Shown in pieces: positions 20,801 through 27,762 of a stretch of DNA of 64,000 bases. Source of the stretch: Symsagittifera roscoffensis (lineage: Eukaryota > Xenacoelomorpha > Acoela > Convolutidae). The stretch covers positions 26,042,318 to 26,106,317 of the forward strand of contig NC_087068.1 of assembly GCF_963678635.1 (NCBI RefSeq). The letters run 5' to 3'. Numbering within the stretch: position 1 is the first letter of the stretch; each line of letters begins with the position of its first letter. Under the pieces are notes generated by a model. It had not been told where the DNA came from. It did no database searches and saw nothing but the letters and a program-made list of their open reading frames with translations. The position numbers and the translations under genes are program-made.

Positions 20801-23043
20801 TTCCTTAATTGTGGTGTTAAGGTCATCATTAAGATTTCTGTCATCTTTGTGTTTTTATAGTCATGTGTATTTAATGAATATGCTTTTCGAACTAGTGTTT
20901 CGATTCGTACTGCTATTTGCTTGATGGTTTCGTTTGGTAATCTGCGAATTTCATTACATAAAACTCTTTGTTGTTGTTTGTTTCTTTCGGAGTCAAACAT
21001 TTTTGAAAATTCTTGTGTAAACCTTTTCCAGTTTGATTTTATTTCTAGAGGTAGTACTGAAAACCATTTTTGGGCTGCGCCATCTAAGGTTGTTTGTATT
21101 AACGCTGTGCGTCGATGTATCCAATTTTGATGTAGTGGCGTATTAATTGGTTCAGGTCCAATATTTAAAATCAGGTTTGCTGTTACTGCATTTAAATAAT
21201 CTTCTACAGAGTATTCAGGGTCTGTTCCTGTGAAAACCATTAAAGGTTTGTTTGATGTTATTGATGATCCACCCATAAGGTATGGATTCATTGTCATTTG
21301 TAATGATTCTGCTGCATTTGGCATTTGAGAAAAATTTGAAAGTTGGTTTCTTGTTATCTCATGTTGTTGGAGATAATATGGGAGTGGTATTTCATTTTGC
21401 ATTTGTAATGGTTGATACGAGTGTGCAGTCATTGGATTTTGTTGTTGAATTGGTTGAAAAGATTGTGTATGAATTGGATTTTGTTGTTGAATTGGTTGTT
21501 GATTTTGTGCATCTATTGGTTGTGGAGAAAAATTTCTATGATTTGTACGTGTTCTCTGTATTCCTTGTTTACGATATTCTTGAGTATTTTGTGCAAATAT
21601 ATCTGGTTGTAAGAAATCATCATCTGAGGATAAATAATCCATTTGATAAGATGTCTGTTTTTTGTTTTTATTTTGTTGAAAAAATGGGTAATTTTCACTG
21701 TGATCCTGTGGAGGATTTGTTTGGAAATTTGTTGAATTAGGTTGGGTCATTGGGTTATCCCAATTTCGAGATCTTGTATATTGGTTAAAATTTCTTTGTG
21801 GTTGGTTATATGTTTTTGATGGATGTGTATAATTATAATTATGGTCTGCAAAGTTGTTTCTAGTGAATGTTTTGCGTGTTTTTGATGGTATTGTCATGGG
21901 TCTGTATGTTTGGTAATCCATATGTGAATATTTAGGGGCAACCGAAGGTTTAACGGTTGATTGTAAGGTTACCTGTGTTTGTGAAGGATTTGTATTTCTT
22001 GGTGTTGTTAAATTTGGGCGTATTGGTGAAATACTTTGTTGTGTAGTTGTTGTGTGTACAATTTCTTCATTTATGAAGTGTGATGGTGTCTGGATATCTT
22101 GTTGAGTAAGATTCCTAGTTCCATTGAGGTTTTCATTGTGTATAACTGTAGAGTTTAAACTATTATTTTGTGTATCGGGCAAAAATGTATTATAGTTTAA
22201 TGGTGTTGCATCAATGGTTAATGGTATTACTTTTACATAATCTCTTATGTAAGATATCGTACTTATTGCTTGACTTGAGATTGTTTGTGGGAAGCTTATA
22301 AATGCGGGATGAGACCATTCGGGGTCCCAAACATAATCTGATTGTTCTGTGATAGCGGTATCATCGTTCGAGTTTTGGGGTCTAAAATTTTTTCTTGCTT
22401 GTGCAATTAAATCAATATTGTGTGTGAAATAATCTATTATGAACCATGCCAAAATTTTTTGTAGATCGTGTTTTGTATGTTGTGAAACGTCGTCTTTCGT
22501 GAAATTTTCTTTAATGATGTTTAAATAACTAGAGAGTAGTGTGATTTCATGTCGTACTCTTAAATGTTTAGATGTTTCTGTCGGTGAGACATTTGTTATT
22601 GGGATTTCGTTTTCTAATATCGAAATATAACTATATATTATTGCGAAAACTTCATTGGTGAATATGGAGTTTGCTCTTTGTGAGTTATGATATTGGATGC
22701 TTTTTATATATTCTGAAAAAACTTTTGAAAATTCTAAATCAAGATCGTCTGTTTGAATAGTATATGTTCTATTATTATGGTTTGGGGAAGTGAATTCTAT
22801 AGAGTAGATTCCATACTGTTGTGTTATGTTGCATATATCTTTTAGATAGTGATCTATGATTTGTCTTTTGATTTTTACATCGGGGAACTCTGTTTTACAT
22901 GGACTGATTCCGGGTTCAAATAAATTTACGAGTAAATTTTGACAAAATATGTGTTGTCCTCTATCAGTATCTGCGTCTACTATAAAAGGAAAGATTTCAT
23001 CATCATCTGGAGTTTCTTCACCTGGGGTGTGCGTTGAACTCAT
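14821..23043 (-). CDS. gag-pol: Gag-Pol polyprotein, 2740 aa, single intact ORF
   Basis: Ty3/gypsy-type polyprotein with Gag and Pol in one frame. Seen in order: acidic N-terminus; Gln/Asn-rich linker (~300-580); retrotransposon-Gag/capsid-like domain (~590-780); CCHC zinc knuckle CNYCRRYGHSISEC (~842-855); Asn/Arg/Ser-repeat region (~880-1060); aspartic protease DSGA (~1229); reverse transcriptase with YLDD (~1737); RNase H starting near CDASNF (~1884); integrase HHCC finger (~2249-2290); DDE residues in FDTKGP (~2320), TDNGTEF (~2380) and VEGMN (~2415); GPY/F motif (~2594); basic tail. All catalytic motifs are present and there is no frameshift. ATG at 23043 lies inside the end of ORF1. How Gag is made in excess over Pol is not apparent. 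Confidence 0.97.
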   Translation of the reverse strand: MSSTHTPGEETPDDDEIFPFIVDADTDRGQHIFCQNLLVNLFEPGISPCKTEFPDVKIKRQIIDHYLKDICNITQQYGIYSIEFTSPNHNNRTYTIQTDDLDLEFSKVFSEYIKSIQYHNSQRANSIFTNEVFAIIYSYISILENEIPITNVSPTETSKHLRVRHEITLLSSYLNIIKENFTKDDVSQHTKHDLQKILAWFIIDYFTHNIDLIAQARKNFRPQNSNDDTAITEQSDYVWDPEWSHPAFISFPQTISSQAISTISYIRDYVKVIPLTIDATPLNYNTFLPDTQNNSLNSTVIHNENLNGTRNLTQQDIQTPSHFINEEIVHTTTTQQSISPIRPNLTTPRNTNPSQTQVTLQSTVKPSVAPKYSHMDYQTYRPMTIPSKTRKTFTRNNFADHNYNYTHPSKTYNQPQRNFNQYTRSRNWDNPMTQPNSTNFQTNPPQDHSENYPFFQQNKNKKQTSYQMDYLSSDDDFLQPDIFAQNTQEYRKQGIQRTRTNHRNFSPQPIDAQNQQPIQQQNPIHTQSFQPIQQQNPMTAHSYQPLQMQNEIPLPYYLQQHEITRNQLSNFSQMPNAAESLQMTMNPYLMGGSSITSNKPLMVFTGTDPEYSVEDYLNAVTANLILNIGPEPINTPLHQNWIHRRTALIQTTLDGAAQKWFSVLPLEIKSNWKRFTQEFSKMFDSERNKQQQRVLCNEIRRLPNETIKQIAVRIETLVRKAYSLNTHDYKNTKMTEILMMTLTPQLRKIAIKKRASHPSSIREPDLDFRKLVDKLEQAEITMKLEETENLKLQYVNKIETTPTNINNIQESETDLVEKITEILNIYEKNPNFKGKPSFKKWCNYCRRYGHSISECRQKQQDNQNKPQKYKEPNKSFYQYMKKDQNLPNKTVHSNNSSGKPLPNNTNYTRNQSPYNSSYRGRSPERRNTYNSSHNHYNRPNSRNNYSRSNSNTQRFVSRSNSQSRNNYYPNNQSRNSSYNRNRNYSYNRNRSYSNNRNQNYPNNRSRNNSYNRSNYNRPNNNYQNRSRNNSQNRHSSYNNRYRNYSQSPHRNNNNYNNSNNRHRSSTPKHQRQINQVQSNPETTSDPPGIDDTVTDTLQLNQINCTSSDSESDTENTLSINMIKVENDYESVIYEQPFPSHIYENQSEFLQNYYTTPINSTPTTQETNEINTTDQTNKNTKTKCLNTNHIYQNIQKEQPKEKIWTIPFLLESPRNKEFQPPDLEIDFLIDSGAESNIINIPTWNEIKTLHPKLTPLETSSKLATAQGSTLINYGKIQLFLLPTRTMEQSKILNKPFKQIFHITDIKYNIIGIPFISKYIPTINILNSKILIKDKYTKTKETSLTFFQRLNKQPPFFSKFYPIFNQQRKHLKPLSGNIYNFSIKQVHQYDKEQNKQKFYMSDFEFKPIHKFFKITISSIKYLKNSNSDIISLHVYNNTPYQVTLPLGLLGYCETNATISPIHEKAYRVNNILQLLDICQSTILNEELSINNIISNENRNTDYFTKTPYFKPTFNISNYTEDQQKFLTMFNFQHSQITQDEFEKLAKQLIKYSSVYATSKFDVGKISSSLHLPLKPDAVFKKQRASKVPIHLHDKVNRLLDILEQYNIISPVNKEEQPKGNTFINPVIILAKGESLKIVLDARYLNSLIDESKCNWPIEPIQVILTKINGKYFTTADMNSAYNQMPLDEQSRRLTQFVIGNQQYEFNRLFYGISIGPAAFSAFMSKIFRPLILKKNAITYLDDVFMQSQTKDEMFNVLEKYHQILQNENLKAAPDKSHFFLTRVKFLGHNIERKTITPLKSRIDAIQKLQPPTNKKKIQEFLGMLNFLSKYVYKMQLYLRPFYNILRQQNNFEWNTEHQTRFEEIKKLLTEQISNTIPDSNQPFYAMCDASNFGIGAALLQSHNGTNKMNLISANSRLFTQAELRLSTLMRECTAIIYTLTEYEFLILGSKHPTVLFTDHKPIIFIFTQKSNPNHRVYRFQLILMKFPNLHIVWTAGKNLALPDTLSRNTPPELLTRKTTVEIPKNIKFYLAENETSPRLECKYAVKTDIEQSQINNLQHFPLYLDCQNNHYEVDLLGTSTFKPIPYSQWIKNNTQQKRTKQHPHKKDHFPLIEKEDLTDKINLSGPQTNDSKYTINQVFDLHDPLDTIPLSKLEIENIFLPPTETITISTLKQYQNLDPVIRQLKSWHKYKTKPIKADSTILGNKTLLRYFRKFNNTTINENTDLLEYNLNESTVPCLPLSMILIAFNISHTQNIKGHSGSEKTYSNFIQNFYFPNAPIWIKVLCNDCIVCQLNKPYPNQKQIAQKQDFKGQSLYFNHRISFDTKGPISPSSEGNSYIMVIVDAFTHYVALNPVPHCNAYYAYTTLYEHWIAKFGLPEILVTDNGTEFINNEIITLCHLYNIKHKPRTSHAPWTNGLVEGMNRSLQEYLRCIINGNDTKYTEWSADVKLFPLAYNSQITTTLGMSPYEMVFNQKPRKPIMFTANSHKNAQGYCQPNKDSICYNLPLHTHYEDHFHHPQILKLASGTHTEWILNRDKKHNEIYQKITKKLLQRQNINEQINSRFTPASDLKIGTFVLIPNFNTQKGISKKLQPLRKGPYQIIAKPTDVTYKITDSNKKEIVQHRNNLLPYYPKEYALRELTQLYSFTGLKIIQNEPHLKNTEQNDNPTENQNTKPTATKNNTQNHKESPKQRKNRKMTEQIIPQEEIDKSEHRKTTRLRNQPRKNYKMFIPQSKILKKVEFKK

Positions 23044-23485
23044 TTTTTCGTTCGATTACTGTTAATATGTAATTATTAATGTGTCGAATTGGTTGATTCC
23101 AATTGTATAAATGTACTGGTTTGTGTTTATACTGCTTTTTTATTCTTCTTTTTCCTCTTTGTGATGAATTTGAAGTTGTTTCTGAGTCAGAAAAATATAA
23201 TTGATCGTGAATTGGGCAATTTCTATCTATTGATTCTTTTAGTTTGTAAAGTTCGTCTAAACTGTTGGTTTCTGATTCTGAAAATGCGTTTCGATTTTTT
23301 GAAAATCTTTTTCGTGTTATTTGTCTTTGTTTAGTTATTATTTTTCTCTTTAGTGTTTGTCGTTTTGTTCGAATGTATCCAACTGTTTGTGTATGAGGTG
23401 TGATTACAAGGTCGTATTTTTTGTTATCTATTTCACAATTGTGTAAAACGATTGTTTGTTTATTTCCTAGGTTTTTAAATGACAT
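23018..23485 (-). CDS. ORF1: 155-aa basic protein upstream of gag
   Basis: Not recognised. It is Lys/Arg-rich (notably residues ~38-66 and ~108-125), with an acidic Ser/Glu patch (~70-75 and ~97-104) and no membrane segment. The basic clusters could bind RNA or act as nuclear localisation signals. It starts at ATG 23485 and overlaps the gag-pol start by 26 nt in another frame, so gag-pol would need leaky scanning, reinitiation or a separate RNA. The element 2 homologue (42554-43000) has three in-frame stops, and degraded traces remain in the third copy near 61900-62270. Confidence 0.75.
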   Translation of the reverse strand: MSFKNLGNKQTIVLHNCEIDNKKYDLVITPHTQTVGYIRTKRQTLKRKIITKQRQITRKRFSKNRNAFSESETNSLDELYKLKESIDRNCPIHDQLYFSDSETTSNSSQRGKRRIKKQYKHKPVHLYNWNQPIRHINNYILTVIERKNEFNAHPR

Positions 23486-24418
23486 AAGGTTTAGGATGAC
23501 GGATGCAAAAGGTTGTTAAATGATTTCTATTTTCCTAAACTGTTAGTTCTTACGATTTTTTGGTTAGCTTAACCTGGGTCTATTTGTTCAGGGTTGGAGA
23601 GAAAAGTATATCGATTCCGAAGAATGATTTTTTACTTTCTCGTGGCTAGTATAAGTTAAGGTGTTAACTTACTTAATCTTACTTAGGGGTAGTGATTGTG
23701 TTCAAGGGTTGGAGAATAGTAAATCGATCCACAAGGTTCAGGTATAATTAGAACGCGAGTAGTTCGTTAGGTACTATTTTAAACTTACTAAGTCTAAGAT
23801 TTATCCTGGGTCTGGTAAGAGGGGGGGGTCAAGTGAAGGATGAATAACCGAAGTTCTTCACTGTTTATCCTAATTTGAATGATTAGTTTTGTTTAAAAAT
23901 TTCTATTAGTTTTGGGTCTTTAGAAAGGGTTGGGTAGTGAATCGACGTTTGAGGTCGTTAGACACTAATTAAGTGGGTGGGGGAGAACAAAGTTGTTCTG
24001 TTTGATCCAAGGATAAGCCTTGATGATCAAATTTGAAATTTAATTAAGTAGAAAATGATTTAAGATCCAAGGATAAGCCTTGATGATCTGGTTTTAAAAT
24101 TAAGTGAATTTAAGTTTTAATAAAATTTTAAATGTGTGTAAAGGAAAGATTTAGTGTTTTGATGATATTAGTGGGTTTATGATTGCTGTTATGTTTTAGA
24201 TGATGAAGCTGGAACAACAGGATGATTTATGATTACTAACCATTTATTGTCATGCTACTAATTTTTATTTTTATTTTCCAATAAATATTTTTCAAACATG
24301 TTTTGTATAATACTGCAGAGTTTTAGGAAAACGATCTAAGATCTTTTTATCAATCGTTATTGTATATTAATAAATTTGTTTAGCGCCTGAAATGATTTTG
24401 AAGAGTAACTTCAAGGTT
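23486..24418 (-). other. Leader of element 1 between ORF0 and ORF1
   Basis: Over 900 bp without a long sense ORF, alignable with element 2 (34226-34659 plus 42059-42553). It holds two copies of CCAAGGATAAGCCTTGATGA (about 24004-24030 and 24064-24090), each able to form a small AAGG/CCTT stem. On the minus strand there are conserved donor-like GTAAGT/GTAAGA motifs near 23790 and 23660-23690, kept in element 2 and partly in the third copy. These may serve splicing of downstream ORFs. Confidence 0.55.
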
Positions 24419-24652
24419 TTATGTTTGCAAATGGAAATCTAAATTCATTGCAAGTAGTATCCGAAATATAAAAGTTTGTTCTGGCTTTTGCCGAACTATC
24501 ATATAACTATACGGCAAGTTTCTACTTTGTCGTATGTCGTCTTTGGTTCGAGGTCTTCTTCCAATTCCGGGTAGTTCTGTTATGGTTCGGAATATTGGCT
24601 CTGATCTATTGAGTCGGAGAGACATTTCAATTAAATTATTGTCGTATAACAT
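24419..24652 (-). CDS. ORF0: 77-aa leader protein
   Basis: First ORF after the 5' LTR, starting 87 nt inside it with ATG at 24652. It is moderately basic, with PGIGRRPRTKDD in the middle and a hydrophobic-aromatic C-terminal third. No known domain. The element 2 homologue (33992-34225) is also 77 aa with about 8 substitutions and no stop, despite decay of the large genes there. That conservation is the main evidence that it is coding. It could be a regulatory uORF product or supply the first exon for spliced downstream ORFs. Confidence 0.65.
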   Translation of the reverse strand: MLYDNNLIEMSLRLNRSEPIFRTITELPGIGRRPRTKDDIRQSRNLPYSYMIVRQKPEQTFIFRILLAMNLDFHLQT

Positions 24653-24719
24653 TTTGTAAATGTTTTTGTCTAATTTCTAATCTATTTTGGTTAATTCTAA
24701 TCTATTAAGGTCTTGTTCG

Positions 24720-24737
24720 AGACTTATGGTCGCACCA
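24720..24737 (-). promoter_or_regulatory. Candidate primer-binding site
   Basis: Two nt inside the 5' LTR the minus strand reads TGGTGCGACCATAAGTCT. TGG at this spot is the expected complement of a tRNA CCA end. Element 2 has the same sequence (33905) and the third copy shares its first 11 nt (60955). I could not match it to a specific tRNA. Confidence 0.6.
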
Positions 24738-24739
24738 GA

Positions 24740-25149
24740 TGAGTTATGACCGAAGTGTATAACTCATAGAGTAATTTCGGATAGGGTACACCGTCTGCTC
24801 GTCACGCTATCTTATTTTCGGCCGGATAGATTCGTGCAACTTCTTAGTCTAATACCGATCCTAATCTTACTCTTATACTATCTAGTCTCAGGTTGTTTAA
24901 CTAGTCTCTGCTAGGCTCAATAGATCTAGGGTATACTGGTTTATTGCGGCTGCTGAAGTGCTCGGGAGAGTCCAACTAATTTCTAAGTTAAATTCAAATC
25001 TCTCTGGTGCTGAAATTACAAGTAACTTCAGCACTTACAAATAAGTGGGTTGTTAGTTAGATGGATCATGATTGGTTAATATTAAATACTTTACATTGGT
25101 AAAACATTTAATTTATCCAATCATAAAATGTAGTTTAGATCAGGTTCCA
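24740..25149 (-). repeat. 5' LTR of element 1
   Basis: 410 bp, identical by eye to 6228-6637. On the minus strand it holds a TATA-like TATAAGAG (24877-24870) that is preserved in the LTRs of elements 2 and 3, and a CAATAAACC that could act in polyadenylation but is not conserved in element 2. AAAG directly outside (25150-25153) matches the other flank. Confidence 0.95.
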
Positions 25150-25199
25150 AAAGCCAGACGATCTCCGATTTTTTTAACCCGTTTTAAGAAAGTCGAACA

Positions 25200-25610
25200 A
25201 TTTCTGATTTAAAAACAAATATACGACAGATGAACCGTGGCTTTGGAAAACAAAGACTCATCATGAATCGAACAGGATCGAACATGACTTAAACAGGGTC
25301 AATAAAGTCAAACAGGGTCGAATAATGACTGGAACAGATTCGATAGTATGTTGCACAGGGTCAAATCAATGGTCAAATAGTTCGAATCATGGGTCGATCA
25401 GGTTTGAATGAAAGGTCAAACGGAGTTAATATAGCCAAGCAGGACCGAATCATAGGTCAAACAGAGTCGATTCATGGTTAAAAAAGGTCGAATCTTGGGT
25501 CAAGTAGTGTCAATAGAGTCAAAGTTGGTCGAATCAAATGTTGAAAAGGTTCGAAGCATGGGTCGAACAGAATCGATAAAATCAAAACCATGCGACAAAT
25601 TGAGTAACCA
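25200..25610 (+). repeat. Degenerate short repeats based on GGTCGAATCATGGGTC
   Basis: Many imperfect ~15-25-bp units such as AACAGGGTCGAATAATGACT, TCGAATCATGGGTCGATCAG and CGAAGCATGGGTCGAACAG. The same theme returns at about 27020-27150 and in the left flank of element 1 near 6150. This is an old, degenerate tandem repeat and the original target DNA of element 1. Confidence 0.7.
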
Positions 25611-25636
25611 CCCGTACAGAAATTGAATAAAAAGAC

Positions 25637-25830
25637 AGATATGCCCAGGGTTAATCCATTTTTTGTGAGATTGCATATCTGTCCTGAACTGTATCAGACA
25701 TGTTCAGACCTGGAAGATACAAAAATTTAATGTTACAGAAAAAATTAAAATACAGATATGCCCGGGGTGAATCCATTTGTCGTGAGATTGCATATCTGTC
25801 CTGACCTGCATCAGCAATGATCAGATCTCA
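25637..25830 (+). repeat. Two copies of a ~75-bp palindromic repeat
   Basis: ACAGATATGCCC...GCATATCTGTCCTGA occurs at about 25637-25705 and 25751-25825. Each copy has ACAGATATGC at one end and its complement about 45 bp later, so it can fold into a hairpin. No coding content. Confidence 0.75.
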
Positions 25831-26319
25831 ATTTTTTTTTTAATTTTCGAATGAGTTCTTAACTTTTGTCACGTGTCTTGTTTTTTGTTTGAAAATAGCC
25901 ATTTAAACAAAAACACTAAACACAAAATCAGAATTGTCACGGAATCCGCAACTATGCTACTTTTCTTTTATGTTCTTCGCTGTTTTGGATTCCACAAAAA
26001 TACCTCAAGATACCACAATTAAAAAATAAGACGTTTGTATAATTAAATTGAGCTGTTGCAAATTGTAAGTGGAATCCGCATTTTGTTTGCGGATTCCGTT
26101 TACATATATGTATATGTGTAGTATAGCGTTTAAACTGACATCTTTTAAATAATAGATGGTCACCTAGTCGTAATCCTAATTCCTACATTGATCAACTACC
26201 AGTTGAAATACCTAACATTTTGTCTCAATCCATGTCAACCCAACTTCGATCTCAATTCACTAGAACTAGAATCCACTAAATCATCAGTATTTGGGATTGA
26301 TGGAAACCCAAATAATGAC
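25831..26319. other. Non-coding DNA
   Basis: No gene recognised. GGAATCCGC motifs scattered here (26070-26095) match the short tandem array at about 26857-26940. Confidence 0.5.
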
Positions 26320-26700
26320 CAGTGTTTGGGATTTATGCACTCCCAAATACTAGCCTAATTCGGTGATATGCTCTGTGTTGTGTTTCCAAACACTCTCAAG
26401 CCAATGATTTAAATAGTGAATTTATTCGGCGTTATGCTTCCAAAATCAGTATTTGGCATTGATGCAATCCTAAATACTGAACTAATTTGGCGATATGCTG
26501 TGTGTTGTGTTTCCATACACTCTCGACCCATTGCCTAAAAATATTGAAATTATTCGGCGTTATGCTTCCAAAATCAGTTTTTTGGATTGACAAAATCCCA
26601 AATACTGACCTAATTTGGCGATATACTGCGTGTAGTATTTCCTTATCCTCTCAACTCTATGACTCGAAATTTTGAATTTATTTGCTGTTCTGTTTCCAAA
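26320..26700 (+). repeat. ~127-bp tandem repeat, three units
   Basis: Units start at 26320, 26447 and 26575 (each CAGT followed by a TTTGG-type stretch). Each contains a form of TTTGGCGATAT and a stretch of GTTCTGTTTCCAAAA or GTTATGCTTCCAAAA type. Unit similarity is moderate. The ORF across 26487-26675 is a repeat artefact. Confidence 0.8.
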
Positions 26701-26856
26701 AAACTAAAAATTCACCGATTTAGTTAACAAATGCTTTGAGATTAGTTCGTGGATTCCGCTGACAACAGTTAAGTCCTTGCCTTTAAATTCCGAATTGCTA
26801 TAGATAAGAATTCCAGCTCTAGCATATGCAAGTTGAGTAGTGAAGAAAAATCTGAA

Positions 26857-26940
26857 TCCACTTACAAATTGCGGAATCCGCTTACATTTGCGGGTTCCAC
26901 TTACATTTTGAGGAATCCACTTACAGTTGCGGAATCCAGA
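26857..26940 (+). repeat. ~22-bp short tandem array (GGAATCC(A/G)CTTACA)
   Basis: Four imperfect units of CACTTACA...TTGCGGAATCC type in a row. Related single motifs lie upstream near 26070. No coding meaning. Confidence 0.75.
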
Positions 26941-27762
26941 ACAACTAGCTATATTCGCTTTATCTATGGAATCCAGGAACACACAGACACAAAATTGTGC
27001 GCCTCTCCAGTGCAAAGTTTGGCCTCGTAATGCGAATAGGGTCGAATCATAATTTTTCTAGGTTCAAACCATGAGTCGAATAGAGTCGATGGGGTCTAAA
27101 GGTGTCAAGTCAAGGTTCAAACAGTTCCAAATCGTGGAATGATCAGTGTCGAATCATGTGGAGCACTCGTAGAAGATAGAGTGCAAGTAGTTTTTCGAGA
27201 AGAACAGATGATCAGACAAAGGGTTGATATAACTCCAGACGGATCAATTTGTTTTTGTAATTTTGCATTATTTATCATTGTAATTTTCGCAGATCAGGAA
27301 ACATGTTGTGCTCACCGGTGAATTTGCAGGTCAAAAAATTTTGTTCACCGGTTTAATTTTTGCTTCATTGGGAAAACACTGGCCAATTTTTTTTTGGTAA
27401 AAAGCGTTATTATAAGCAAAGATCATTTTCAAAACAAGTCAAGCAAGCTATAGTTGGCTTCATTGGGTACAAAATAGCGATTGGTTTTGGTATTTGAAAA
27501 TATACTGCTCAAGTTCTCTCTAAGGAATTGTTCTTTCAAAAGTTTTCGAATAATTATAGATGTTTTTTCTTGATCCGGTCATTGGTGTTTTTGTTCGACG
27601 TCTACCTTCGCCAAATTGTTTTCAGGCTGTTTTCAGGCTGCTTTTGCAATAATTTTTTTCTTCAAAGTCTGTTTTGGACTTTTTCCTTGAAGCGGCCATT
27701 CCGTTCAGGAGCTCTGATCATCAATCTTTCTTTGCCGAACATTTCTTGCACCGGGCATAAAA
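26941..27762. other. Non-coding DNA before the repeat modules
   Basis: No supported gene. A 60-codon ORF (27139-27321) has ordinary-looking composition but no homologue I recognise and no splice context, so it is not called. GTCGAA-type degenerate repeats occur at about 27020-27150. Confidence 0.45.

Larger units (their letters stand above)
6228..25149 (-). mobile_element. Element 1: complete giant env-bearing Ty3/gypsy-type LTR retroelement (18.9 kb)
   Basis: Two 410-bp LTRs (6228-6637 and 24740-25149) read as identical and are bounded by TG...CA. AAAG occurs directly outside both ends (6224-6227 and 25150-25153). On the minus strand the order is 5' LTR, PBS-like site, ORF0, ORF1, gag-pol, two membrane miniproteins, an ATG-less ORF, env, a 601-aa ORF, a putative intron, the 3' UTR and the 3' LTR. 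The main ORFs are uninterrupted. Enzyme order PR-RT-RH-IN and the GPY/F-like tail place it with Ty3/gypsy (Metaviridae). At about 19 kb it is several times larger than typical members of 5-10 kb. Identical LTRs imply a recent insertion; current activity is unproven. Confidence 0.95.

Noticed and set aside
24720-24737. Assignment of the PBS to a particular tRNA
   Set aside because: The 3' end implied by TGGTGCGACCATAAG did not match any tRNA end that I could identify with confidence, so only the site is reported.
24792-24796. Downstream promoter element (AGACG) in the LTR
   Set aside because: Its distance from the TATA-like TATAAGAG does not fit a start site about 30 bp after TATA and a DPE at +28 to +33.
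27139-27321. 60-codon ORF with ordinary-looking composition as a possible host exon
   Set aside because: No recognisable domain, no second copy, no supporting splice or promoter context; chance length in non-coding DNA.
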